Assembly: GCA_002483365.1 (NCBI GenBank)
Contig: DLHT01000011.1
Coordinates: forward strand, 62,001 to 126,000
Direction of reading: 5' to 3'
DNA from: Cellvibrio sp. UBA7661
GTDB lineage: Bacteria > Pseudomonadota > Gammaproteobacteria > Pseudomonadales > Cellvibrionaceae
DNA length: 64,000 bases
Position numbers and translations under genes: made by a program. The notes beneath the pieces are model-generated. The model was not told the origin of the DNA. It saw only the letters and a program-made list of their open reading frames with translations, and ran no database searches. The first letter of the stretch is position 1. Every line of letters starts with the position of its first letter. Positions 9,073-17,497 of this stretch are shown one piece after another.

Positions 9073-10668
9073 ATGAGTGAAGCAGGGCATTATTCAGAGC
9101 AAGCAAAAATAGAAGATTCGGCAAGGCTTGCTTTATTGCAAGGCAAGCACCAGCAGGCGTATCAACTATTAATGGATGCGTTGAAAATATACCCGCGATT
9201 TGCGCGCGGGTATTTCCTGCTCAGCCGTATTGCCTATGATTTTAAAAACCATCTTAAAGAAGTTGAAATGCTGTCGGCGGCGCTCCATGTGGAGCCGGAC
9301 AATGTTGAATTTATTGTGTACCTGGCCCGCGCGCAGGTGTTGGTTGGCAATAGCAGTGATGCGCATGAATTACTGATGCGGGCTGAAAAACACCAAGGTC
9401 ATACAGCAGAAATTTATGACCTGATGGGGGTTGCCTATAACCGTTTATCCATGTATCAAGAAGCCGCAGTGTGTTTTCAACGCTCTATTGAATGCAATAG
9501 TGATAATGCAGGCGTATTTTTTAATTTGGCATCCACATTAAAATTTTGTGGCGATTTTCCTGCTGCACGTATGGCTTATGAACAAGCAATTGCATTAAAG
9601 CCGGATTATTTTAAAGCACATGCTGCATTAACCAGTTTGGGCGGGATTAGCCATGAGCATAACCATGTTGCCCGCTTGCGTGAGTTGCTTGAAAAAACGG
9701 TTAACGCAGATGATAGCTTATGCATTGCCCATGCGTTGTCTAAAGAGTTGGAAGCGCTAAAAGATTGGAGCGGATCTATAACAGCATTACAGTGCGCCAA
9801 GCAAAAGAAACTGGCGCAGTTGCATTATGACTTTTCACGAGACAAGGCCATTTTTGAAAAACTGCAAAATGCTTATTCTGTAGGGATAAATAGGCAACAA
9901 TCCGGTTTTAATAATAACCGTCCGTTATTTGTAACGGGCATGCCGCGTACAGGAACAACCTTGGTTGAACGGATTCTTTCCAGCCATAGCCGCGTTGCAT
10001 CTGGCGGAGAGTTGTATAATTTTTCAATCGAATTTAAACGATTGATTGGCAGTATCAGTGGTGAGTTTATTGATAATGAATTTATTGAACATGTTAAGCG
10101 CGTGGACATTGAGACATTAGGGCGTGCTTATATCGATAGCACTGATTATTTGCTAGGTAATAAACAGTTTCTGATAGATAAATTGCCATTAAATATCCTT
10201 TATGCGGGGTTAATTATTGATGCCTTGCCCGCTGCAAAAGTAGTGTGCCTTGACCGCAATCCGCTCGATACCATTGTCAGTAATTATCGCCAATTATTCA
10301 GCTTTCAAGATTCAACGTTTGCCTACTCATTAAGCCTTGAGCATACCGCGCATTATTATGTTGCGTTTAAAAAATGGACGGATCATTTACTGGCAATCTA
10401 TCCGGATAATGTTTATCGGCTAAATTATGAAGCGTTGGTATCCAACCCTGAACGGGAAATAAAAACGCTATTGGATTTTTGCGGGTTGCCGTGGGAAGAG
10501 GATTGCTTGCATATTGAACGCAACACAAAACCCGTAGCGACGGCAAGTGCAGTTCAGGTAAGGCAGCCCATTACAGCTGCAGGTATTGGCCAATGGAAGC
10601 ATTATGCTGCGCATCTGGAGTCTGCAGTAAATATTCTGGAAAATGCAGGCTTGGCGTTTGATTTATAA
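9073..10668 (+). CDS. TPR-repeat sulfotransferase
   Basis: A 531-residue protein. Residues about 10-190 form tetratricopeptide repeats, for example AYQLLMDALKIYPRFARGYF and EIYDLMGVAYNRLSMYQEAA. Residues about 280-520 form a PAPS-dependent sulfotransferase domain with the 5'-phosphosulfate loop GMPRTGTT at 289-296 and the 3'-phosphate motif CLDRNPLDTIVSNYRQ at about 392-407. No signal peptide is seen, so it is probably cytosolic. Genes of this architecture are often found next to TonB receptors in proteobacteria, but their acceptor is unknown to me. Here it follows the hexosaminidase operon, so a modified sugar or peptide acceptor is open. Confidence 0.88.
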   Translation: MSEAGHYSEQAKIEDSARLALLQGKHQQAYQLLMDALKIYPRFARGYFLLSRIAYDFKNHLKEVEMLSAALHVEPDNVEFIVYLARAQVLVGNSSDAHELLMRAEKHQGHTAEIYDLMGVAYNRLSMYQEAAVCFQRSIECNSDNAGVFFNLASTLKFCGDFPAARMAYEQAIALKPDYFKAHAALTSLGGISHEHNHVARLRELLEKTVNADDSLCIAHALSKELEALKDWSGSITALQCAKQKKLAQLHYDFSRDKAIFEKLQNAYSVGINRQQSGFNNNRPLFVTGMPRTGTTLVERILSSHSRVASGGELYNFSIEFKRLIGSISGEFIDNEFIEHVKRVDIETLGRAYIDSTDYLLGNKQFLIDKLPLNILYAGLIIDALPAAKVVCLDRNPLDTIVSNYRQLFSFQDSTFAYSLSLEHTAHYYVAFKKWTDHLLAIYPDNVYRLNYEALVSNPEREIKTLLDFCGLPWEEDCLHIERNTKPVATASAVQVRQPITAAGIGQWKHYAAHLESAVNILENAGLAFDL

Positions 10669-10690
10669 AATCCCAACACATCTAGCATAC

Positions 10691-10718
10691 ATTCATGGCA
10701 GCGCTTGCTGCCGTGAAT
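10691..10718. terminator. Stem-loop between convergent genes
   Basis: ATTCATGGCAGC-GCTT-GCTGCCGTGAAT forms a 12-bp stem with one G-T pair between the ends of the sulfotransferase (+) and AraC-type (-) genes. T-rich flanks are short, so it may act as a weak bidirectional terminator. Confidence 0.6.
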
Positions 10719-10725
10719 GTTGTAT

Positions 10726-11910
10726 TTATTCTTTTGGCATATTTGTGGTTTTGTCATTCGTGAAATAGGCTGTGCGTAACGCCTCTCTGCGAAATTCGGT
10801 AGGAGAGGTTCCTGTAAGGCGTTTAAAAAAGCGTTGGAATGCCGATTTACTGTTGAAGCCAGATTCCAACAAGATATCCATTATGGTCATGTCTTTGTAT
10901 TTTTCATCTGCAAGATAACGCTTGGACTCTTCAATTCGATAAGAGTTAATAAATTCAAAAAAATTGGTGCCGAAGGTTTTGTTGATCGCATAAGAAACAT
11001 CGCGATAAGGCACACCGATTTTGGCAGAGAATTGTTCAACATTCAGGCTTTGGTTCAGGTAAAGCTTTTGGTTAACAATACCATCCATAATTTTGTCGAT
11101 GGTGGAATCCAACGGTTTTGTGCCTGCCTCGGGTGTCACCTCTTTCGGCAGTTCAAATTCTTCGTCTTCTTTGGTGGTTGTCAGGTTCTGCGCGTGAGAA
11201 ATACTGTAATAAAAAAGCGCAATCAACAGCACGAAATTCAGGTAGTTATCGGTAACGCCTAACGGCAGGCGATAAAAGTAAGCCAGCAGGCTCAGGGTTA
11301 ATGTCCAAACACCTGCAAGCACAAATCCCAGTGTCAGGTAATAAAGCCACCAGAGCGCGGTTTCGTTTACGTTTGAATGTTGTTGGCGCAAGACTTTGTG
11401 ATAACGCCACACGGTGACAGTCGCTGCGATGAAATAGGCAAGCGGAATAATTTTTAATGAGTACCACAGGCAATCAATCACGGTATAGAGCGCTGCATCT
11501 ATACCAAAGGTATCCAGTTTTAACCGGTTAATATCGATATCAAAAATAGCGATTATGGCAACAGCCACCAACGTGGGAAGTAAATGCAGTAGATGAATTC
11601 GTTTAAAACGGAAGTTTTCTTCGGTAATACTGCGCACATAAAAAATCAGTAGTGGAGCTTTCAGCAGCAACGAACCGCTGTAAAAATAAGGTACTAGCTT
11701 TGCCGTTAATGAGGTTTGGGGAATGTACTCATTCCATATCAACATGATCCCAACGTCTGATAATGCAATACTGAGAAAAAAAGTGGTTAGCAAAATCCGG
11801 CTAACTTTTTTACGCGCGGGCAGTAACAGCTGAAAAAGTGCCAGGACCAGGCTTAAACCAATAGCAAGAATAAGAATAATGTCATTGAGGTTGAAAATGG
11901 GCGTTGTCAT
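10726..11910 (-). CDS. AraC-family regulator with membrane-spanning N-terminus
   Basis: A 394-residue protein. The first about 240 residues contain about seven hydrophobic segments (for example IILILAIGLSLVLALFQLLL and TLVAVAIIAIF), forming a membrane sensor domain. The last about 110 residues are an AraC/XylS DNA-binding domain: LNVEQFSAKIGVPYRDVSYA, then RIEESKRYLADE, and the second helix-turn-helix IMDILLESGFNSKSAFQRFF followed by KRLTGTSPTEFRR. This layout is common next to glycan-utilisation TonB receptors. It is convergent with the GH20 cluster and is a candidate regulator of it. The ABC permease gene upstream has its own terminator at 12006-12037. Confidence 0.9.
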   Translation of the reverse strand: MTTPIFNLNDIILILAIGLSLVLALFQLLLPARKKVSRILLTTFFLSIALSDVGIMLIWNEYIPQTSLTAKLVPYFYSGSLLLKAPLLIFYVRSITEENFRFKRIHLLHLLPTLVAVAIIAIFDIDINRLKLDTFGIDAALYTVIDCLWYSLKIIPLAYFIAATVTVWRYHKVLRQQHSNVNETALWWLYYLTLGFVLAGVWTLTLSLLAYFYRLPLGVTDNYLNFVLLIALFYYSISHAQNLTTTKEDEEFELPKEVTPEAGTKPLDSTIDKIMDGIVNQKLYLNQSLNVEQFSAKIGVPYRDVSYAINKTFGTNFFEFINSYRIEESKRYLADEKYKDMTIMDILLESGFNSKSAFQRFFKRLTGTSPTEFRREALRTAYFTNDKTTNMPKE

Positions 11911-12005
11911 TCGCGGGATGCCGCCTTTTTTGGAATGAGAGCGGATATTACAGCATCGTCACCCCGAATATGGCAATGCAGGTTTTGTATATATTTGCAG
12001 GTAAT

Positions 12006-12037
12006 AAAAAAGCCCAAGGTTTGCACCCTGGGCTTTT
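12006..12037 (-). terminator. Intrinsic terminator of the ABC importer operon
   Basis: AAAAAGCCCAAGG ... CCCTGGGCTTTTT has A/T runs on both sides and sits 22 bp beyond the stop of the last permease gene (minus strand). Confidence 0.85.
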
Positions 12038-12058
12038 TGGTGTTGAGCTTGCGTAATA

Positions 12059-13015
12059 TTAACGCGGTTTTACCCGCACCAACACTTGTTGCAGCGCGAT
12101 AAAACAAAACAGTAATCCACCGATGACTATTTTGGTCCACCAGCTGCTTAAAGTACCATCAAATGAAATGTAGGTTTGCACTACACCCATAATCAGTACG
12201 CCCATCAGAGTGCCGAACATATAACCGTAGCCGCCGGTCAACAAGGTTCCGCCGATGACAACGGCGGCAATCGCATCCAGCTCTACGCCAACTGCAGCGA
12301 GCGAATAACCGGAGAAGGTGTAGAAGGAATAGACAATACCGGCAAGCGTTGCGAGAAAAGAACTGATCGCATAGATATGGATTGTCGTTGCTGCCAGTGG
12401 AATACCCATAAGTGCAGATGAATTGGCATCGCCACCGATTGCATAAACACGGCCGCCAAAGCGGGTGTAATGCGCGGCGATAATCGCAACGACCAACACC
12501 ATCAAACAAATAATCGTTGAGCTACCGATCCAGGCATCGCCCAGTATTTCAAAACCAAATGCGGATACATCGTTATAAAATTCGTGTTCGATTGGAATTG
12601 ACTCTTCGCTGATCACACTCGCCAAACCGCGCGCGAAAAACATACCTGCCAGAGTGACAATAAACGGCTGCATTTTATAGTAGTGAATAATTGCACCCAT
12701 GATTGCACCAAATAGCGTGCCGCCAATTAATACTACCGGAAACACCAACAGCGGGTGCCATTGGTATTTACTGATCAATACGCTGCATACCACGCCGGTC
12801 AGTGCGATAACGGCTCCGACGGATAAATCAATACCGCCGGATAAAATCACGAAGGTCATGCCAACAGCTGCAATAATCAAAAAAGCATTGTCACTGAGCA
12901 AGTTGAAAAATACGCGCGGAGTACCAAAGCCTTCAAATTGGATTGAGCCAATGCCGAACAATAAAAAGAATAAACAGCAGGTGACAGCGAGTGGAATAAA
13001 TTTGCGATTAAGCAT
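12059..13015 (-). CDS. yjfF: Sugar ABC transporter permease, YjfF-like
   Basis: A 318-residue inner-membrane permease of the BPD_transp_2 family with about eight to ten hydrophobic segments. It contains TFVILSGGIDLSVGAVIALTG, TLAGMFFARGLAS, SEESIPI and GVELDAIAAVVIGGTLLTGG. These match E. coli YjfF of the galactofuranose importer closely, including the YISFDGTLSSWWTKI segment near the end. The start has a strong AAGGAGG, and the gene overlaps the preceding permease by 8 bp. With YtfT-, YtfR- and YtfQ-like partners it forms a four-gene importer. In this arabinan locus L-arabinofuranose or arabinose is the more likely substrate (inference). Confidence 0.92.
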   Translation of the reverse strand: MLNRKFIPLAVTCCLFFLLFGIGSIQFEGFGTPRVFFNLLSDNAFLIIAAVGMTFVILSGGIDLSVGAVIALTGVVCSVLISKYQWHPLLVFPVVLIGGTLFGAIMGAIIHYYKMQPFIVTLAGMFFARGLASVISEESIPIEHEFYNDVSAFGFEILGDAWIGSSTIICLMVLVVAIIAAHYTRFGGRVYAIGGDANSSALMGIPLAATTIHIYAISSFLATLAGIVYSFYTFSGYSLAAVGVELDAIAAVVIGGTLLTGGYGYMFGTLMGVLIMGVVQTYISFDGTLSSWWTKIVIGGLLFCFIALQQVLVRVKPR

Positions 13016-14045
13016 TGTTAGCCTCCTTCTTGCTGCTGGTTGAGGCAGTGGCTTTGCGGAAATTTAATTTTGATAACTGTTGTTGGAAGCGCGGCGATTG
13101 CAGCAGCAGAACCACAATAATGGCACTGGCTTTGATCAATAGATTAAATTTCGGTGGAATACCGCTGAGAATAATGGTGACGGTTAAGGTTTGGATAATG
13201 AGTGCACCGATAATGGCGAGCAGGATAGAAAAACGTCCACCCATTAACGATGCTCCACCAATTACTACTGCGAGAATCGCATCCAGCTCCAACCACAAAC
13301 CTGCATTATTGGCATCGGAACCGCGAATATCAGCAGCCGCAATCATACCCGCCAGCGCAGCACAAAGTCCTGCTACGCAATACACACTCATTTTAATCGC
13401 TTTTGCATTCAAACCCATGTAATGGCTGGCCGATGGATTTGCACCAACGGCTTCAATATACAAACCCAATGCGGTGCGGCGTGTTAGCAGCTGCACTATG
13501 GCAAAGGTAATAATCACCAACACAATCGGGAAGGGCAGGCCAAGGAAACTACCCGTGCCTAAAAAAGCAAATCCGCTGTGATCAAAGGTGACAATCTGCC
13601 CCTCATTAATTAATTGCGCAATACCGCGACCTGCGACCATTAAAATTAACGTCGCAACAATGGGCTGGATGCTCATATAACCCACGAGAAAACCATTGAT
13701 AATTCCTGCGATTAATCCGGCAATTAACCCGGCACCGATGATCAGCGCGAGATTATCCACACCTTTGGTAATGTAATACGCACTCACTGCACCGGCGATG
13801 GCCATAATGGAACCAACGGATAAATCCACACCGGCAGTGGCAATGACCAGCGACATACCTATCGCCAACAATGCAACCGGTGCAGCGCGATTGAGTACAT
13901 CAATTAACGATCCGTAAAAACGGCCATCTTTAAATTCAATATGAAAAAATTCTGGTGCGATTATCGCGTTGATAGCCAGCAGCACCAGTAAGCCTACACA
14001 GGGCCATAAATAGCGGCGCAGGTTTTGGTTTTTAGTATTACTCAT
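13008..14045 (-). CDS. ytfT: Sugar ABC transporter permease, YtfT-like
   Basis: A 345-residue permease of the BPD_transp_2 family. MSLVIATAGVDLSVGSIMAI near residue 70 and the LELDAILAVVIGGASLMGG loop near the C-terminus are the signature segments. The frame is open 52 codons further upstream, but that part lies inside the ATPase gene. The ATG at 14045 has an AAGAG about 8 bp ahead and gives the normal family length. It starts 13 bp after the ATPase stop and its end overlaps the next permease, as expected for a translationally coupled operon. Confidence 0.9.
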   Translation of the reverse strand: MSNTKNQNLRRYLWPCVGLLVLLAINAIIAPEFFHIEFKDGRFYGSLIDVLNRAAPVALLAIGMSLVIATAGVDLSVGSIMAIAGAVSAYYITKGVDNLALIIGAGLIAGLIAGIINGFLVGYMSIQPIVATLILMVAGRGIAQLINEGQIVTFDHSGFAFLGTGSFLGLPFPIVLVIITFAIVQLLTRRTALGLYIEAVGANPSASHYMGLNAKAIKMSVYCVAGLCAALAGMIAAADIRGSDANNAGLWLELDAILAVVIGGASLMGGRFSILLAIIGALIIQTLTVTIILSGIPPKFNLLIKASAIIVVLLLQSPRFQQQLSKLNFRKATASTSSKKEANNA

Positions 14046-14058
14046 GATATGTACTCTT

Positions 14059-15582
14059 TTACTCGTTCGCGGCAATCGCTTGCATAATGCGTTGCGGATT
14101 AATATCACTGCCTTCCAGCTCGGCAACTTTCTGGCGGTCACGCAACACCAATACACGGCTACTGAATGCAACCAACTCTTCCAATTCCGATGAGGCAACA
14201 ACCAGGGCCAGCCCCTGGTCGCAGAGTTTGCGGATTAACCGGATGATCTCAGCGTGAGCGCCAATATCAATACCGCGGGTGGGTTCATCCAGAATCAACA
14301 GCGATGGATTTGCTGCAAGCCAGCGCGCAAGGATGACTTTTTGTTGGTTGCCACCACTTAATTGTTCAATGGGTTTTTCAATATCCGATGTGGCGATACT
14401 GAGTTCTTTTACATAATGGTTAGCGATATCTTCCTGCTCTTTACGCGAAATAAATTTCCACCAGCCTTGTTTGATCTGGCGTGCAAGAATCATGTTTTCG
14501 CGGATCGATAACTGGCCGAGAATACCATCGTGTTTGCGATCTTCGGGGCACAAACCCATGCCGGCGGTAATCGCATCGCGCGGTGAATTAAAATCGACTG
14601 TTTTGCCATTAAACGTAATGCTACCGGTATGTTTTTTATCGACTCCAAAAATCAGACGGCATAATTCAGTGCGGCCAGAACCGAGTAACCCTGCAAGACC
14701 GACGACTTCACCTTTGCGCACCTGAATATCGGTTGGTGAGAGTGTAATCTTGTGGCCTATGCCCTGTGCATTAAGCAGCGCTTCACCAGAGGCAGAATGG
14801 GTTTGTGGTTTGTGTTCACCTAAGGCTGCCAATTCTTTGCCAAGCATATGGCCAATCAATTCACTGCGTGACAAGTGTGCTGTTTCAAATTCGCCCACCA
14901 ATTGCGCACTGCGCAATACTGTGATGCGGTCACACACGGCGTACACTTGATCAAGAAAATGGGTCACAAACACAATGCCGATACCACGCGCTTTTAGCTC
15001 GCGCATAATGCGAAAAAGCGATTGCACTTCGTCGGCATCAAGGCTTGCGGTGGGTTCATCCAGAATTAATACTTTTGCTGACATATCCACGCCGCGTGCA
15101 ATTGCAATCAATTGTTGTACGGCGATGGAATAACTGGAGAGTGGTTGTGTTACATCGATATCCAGATCGTAGCCTTTTAATAAGGCTTGGGCATCGCGAT
15201 TCACTTTGCCCCAGTTGATCAAACCAAAACGGCGCGGTTCGCGGCCGAGATAAATATTTTGCGCAACAGTTAAGTTGGGGAGCAGGTTCACTTCCTGATA
15301 CACGGTGCTGATGCCAAGCGCTTGTGCATCGCCGGTATTGTTTGGGTGTATTGGTTGGCCTTCCAATAAAATATCACCACCATCGCGTTGGTAAACACCG
15401 GTCATGACTTTAATCAGTGTGGATTTCCCTGCACCATTTTCACCGAGCAGTGCATGGATTTCACCAGTACGCAGCGTAAAGTCCACGCCTTTTAATGCGT
15501 GAACACTGGGGAATATTTTATGAATTCCCTTGAGTTGTAATATTGGAGTTGATAGTGCAGATTGTGTGGATTTACTTTGCAT
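14059..15582 (-). CDS. ytfR: Sugar ABC transporter ATP-binding protein, YtfR-like
   Basis: A 507-residue double ATPase that energises the importer. The first domain has Walker A GENGAGKST and Walker B VLILDEPTA. The second has the degenerate P-loop LLGSGRTE, the signature LSGGNQQK and LLILDEPTRG. The order and wording match YtfR of E. coli. I chose the ATG at 15582. An ATG 33 bp further upstream (15615) lies inside the REP-like element at 15608-15682 with no proper ribosome binding site, and the shorter form matches the family's N-terminus better. Confidence 0.92.
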   Translation of the reverse strand: MQSKSTQSALSTPILQLKGIHKIFPSVHALKGVDFTLRTGEIHALLGENGAGKSTLIKVMTGVYQRDGGDILLEGQPIHPNNTGDAQALGISTVYQEVNLLPNLTVAQNIYLGREPRRFGLINWGKVNRDAQALLKGYDLDIDVTQPLSSYSIAVQQLIAIARGVDMSAKVLILDEPTASLDADEVQSLFRIMRELKARGIGIVFVTHFLDQVYAVCDRITVLRSAQLVGEFETAHLSRSELIGHMLGKELAALGEHKPQTHSASGEALLNAQGIGHKITLSPTDIQVRKGEVVGLAGLLGSGRTELCRLIFGVDKKHTGSITFNGKTVDFNSPRDAITAGMGLCPEDRKHDGILGQLSIRENMILARQIKQGWWKFISRKEQEDIANHYVKELSIATSDIEKPIEQLSGGNQQKVILARWLAANPSLLILDEPTRGIDIGAHAEIIRLIRKLCDQGLALVVASSELEELVAFSSRVLVLRDRQKVAELEGSDINPQRIMQAIAANE

Positions 15583-15607
15583 TATGACATTCTCATTTAA
15601 TGTATCT

Positions 15608-15682
15608 GTCGTCATTCCCGCTTGCGGGAATCCAGTTTTACGTTAGGTTGTAAATGGATCCCCGCTGCGCGAGGATGACGAC
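15608..15682. repeat. REP-like palindromic element between ytfQ and ytfR
   Basis: A 75-bp unit with perfect 8-bp inverted ends GTCGTCAT/ATGACGAC. Inside are a perfect hairpin ATTCCCGC-TT-GCGGGAAT and a second GC-rich arm (GGATCCCCGCTGCGCGAGGA). It looks like the dispersed extragenic palindromes common in gammaproteobacteria. It lies between the binding-protein and ATPase genes, where such elements often limit downstream transcript levels. Confidence 0.7.
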
Positions 15683-15693
15683 TCCCTACTAAA

Positions 15694-16638
15694 TTACTTG
15701 GCACCACGCTTCGCCAATTCATCCGCTGCATTCTCTTGTGTGAACACAGCGCCACCCATCTTGATCCACTTATCAAACTCTTTTTTACCACCACGATATT
15801 CGTTGATAACATCAAACGCAGGGCCACCAAGGTGCGGACTTAATTCCACTGACACGTTAATCTCGCCCGCCACAATCGCTTTCAATGCGTCATCAACCGC
15901 ATCTACCGACACAATTAAAATATCTTTGCCTGGTTGCAAACCTGCTTCTTTAACCGCCTGGATTGCACCCAATGCCATTTCATCGTTATGTGCCCAAATT
16001 GCACAAATGCTTTTGCCACCACCTTCTGCTTTCAGCATGGTCTCCATGACTTCCTTGCCTTTAGCGCGAGTAAATTCAGCGGTTTGGCTGCGCACAATTT
16101 TGGTTTCTGAAAATTTTGCAATGGTTTCATTAAAACCTTTCATGCGCCCCAAGGCCGCGCTTGAACCTACCGTACCTTGCAGCTCCAAAATGTTGCATTT
16201 GCCTTGGGTTTTTTCAGTGAGCCAATTCGCTGCGCGTTGGCCTTCCACTTCAAAGTCGGGCGCAATGCGGGTGAGGTATAAAGAGTGATCGCTCACCGAT
16301 ACATTGCGGTCCAGGATGACCACCGGAATACGCGCGCGTTTGGCTTCCATCAATACCGGCTGCCAACCGGTTTCTACCACCGGTGCAATTAAAATGGCAT
16401 CCACGCGCTGTGCAATAAAACTGCGCACGGCTTTAATTTGGTTCTCTTGTTTTTGTTGTGCATCGGAAAACTTCAGTGTGATACCGCGTTTTTCTGCTTC
16501 GGCTTTAACCGATTCAGAAAAACTGGTGCGCCAGCCAGACTCCGAACCAACTTGTGCAAAGCCCACGGTGATTGCGTTAGCAGTAGCGCTGATGCCGATA
16601 GCGGCCGTGAGCGTGAGTGTTTTGAATAACTTTTTCAT
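15694..16638 (-). CDS. ytfQ: Periplasmic sugar-binding protein, YtfQ-like
   Basis: A 314-residue substrate-binding protein of the LacI/RbsB-type periplasmic-binding fold. The signal peptide is about 22 residues (ends ANA). Conserved stretches are VGFAQVGSESGWR, DAQQKQENQIKAVRSF, IAPVVETGWQPVL, NILELQGTVGSSAA and AHNDEMALGAIQAVKEAGL, all close to E. coli YtfQ, which binds galactofuranose. Arabinofuranose lacks only the hydroxymethyl group of galactofuranose, which fits a switch of substrate here. It precedes the ATPase and permease genes and follows the dehydrogenase by 77 bp. Confidence 0.92.
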   Translation of the reverse strand: MKKLFKTLTLTAAIGISATANAITVGFAQVGSESGWRTSFSESVKAEAEKRGITLKFSDAQQKQENQIKAVRSFIAQRVDAILIAPVVETGWQPVLMEAKRARIPVVILDRNVSVSDHSLYLTRIAPDFEVEGQRAANWLTEKTQGKCNILELQGTVGSSAALGRMKGFNETIAKFSETKIVRSQTAEFTRAKGKEVMETMLKAEGGGKSICAIWAHNDEMALGAIQAVKEAGLQPGKDILIVSVDAVDDALKAIVAGEINVSVELSPHLGGPAFDVINEYRGGKKEFDKWIKMGGAVFTQENAADELAKRGAK

Positions 16639-16715
16639 GGTAAACCTCGCGTAGTAAATAGTTTTATATAGGTTATTAAATCTGTTTTATCGTAAATCGA
16701 TTTATCAGCTCGCGT

Positions 16716-17492
16716 TTAGATCCAACCGCCATCCACAATAAAATGTTGGGCAGTACACAAACGGCTATCGTCAGAGGCCAGAAACAACGCCATTGCGCTG
16801 ATGTCTTCCGGCATGACGGATTTTTTCAAACACTGGTTTTCTAAAATATTTTTTGCAGATTTCTCTTTGGTCAGCATTGCCAATTGTCGATCCGTCATCA
16901 CCCATCCCGGAACAAGCGTATTCACACGGATATTATCGCCGCCCATATCGCGAGCGAGCCCGCGTGTCATACCTTCAATTGCTGCTTTTGAACTGGTATA
17001 GCCGGGCATGCCGCCCTGGGTTGCGTACCAACTCATGGAACCTAAATTAATAATTGAACCGCCGCCCAGCTCAAGCATATGGGAGTAGACCGCCTGCGCT
17101 GCAAAAAAATGATGGCGTAAATTAACAGCGAGTCGTTCGTTCCAGTAATCGACAGTGACTTCACGGAAATCGTGGCGTGTGTCGTTGGCGGCGTTATTGA
17201 CCAGCACATTCACTGGCCCGACATCGTTATAAATCTGTTTGATAGTCGCCTGCAGTTTGGGAATATTTAATAAGTTGCAGCGGTAATAGCGCGGTGGAAT
17301 GTTATCGGCGCGATGACTCAATGTTTCTACCAATTTATGGGCGTCGTCATCGCGTATATCGATAAAACAAACTTGCGCGCCTTGATGGCAAAAGGCTTCT
17401 ACCAAATTGGCACCTATGCCCGACGCACCACCGGTGATTAATACGATTTTGTATTTCAAGCTTGGGTATTGGTTAGAGAGTGTCATTGTCAT
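16716..17492 (-). CDS. Short-chain dehydrogenase/reductase, probable sugar (L-arabinose) 1-dehydrogenase
   Basis: About 258 residues with the classical SDR fold. The cofactor loop TGGASGIG lies near residue 20, the NNAAN motif follows the expected fourth strand, the catalytic serine is in LGSMS, and the active site is YTSSKAAIEG. It directly follows the arabonate-type dehydratase; a GTG at 17498 even shares a base with that stop. The first ATG is at 17492 and another lies at 17486 behind GGTGAT, so the exact start is unsure. The pairing suggests oxidation of L-arabinose to arabinolactone, the first step of the non-phosphorylating pathway (inference). Other aldoses remain possible. Confidence 0.85.
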   Translation of the reverse strand: MTMTLSNQYPSLKYKIVLITGGASGIGANLVEAFCHQGAQVCFIDIRDDDAHKLVETLSHRADNIPPRYYRCNLLNIPKLQATIKQIYNDVGPVNVLVNNAANDTRHDFREVTVDYWNERLAVNLRHHFFAAQAVYSHMLELGGGSIINLGSMSWYATQGGMPGYTSSKAAIEGMTRGLARDMGGDNIRVNTLVPGWVMTDRQLAMLTKEKSAKNILENQCLKKSVMPEDISAMALFLASDDSRLCTAQHFIVDGGWI

Positions 17493-17497
17493 CACCA

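Noticed and set aside
13008..14201. Longer YtfT-like product starting at 14201
   Set aside because: The extra 52 codons overlap the ATPase gene and do not resemble the family; the ATG at 14045 has a ribosome binding site.
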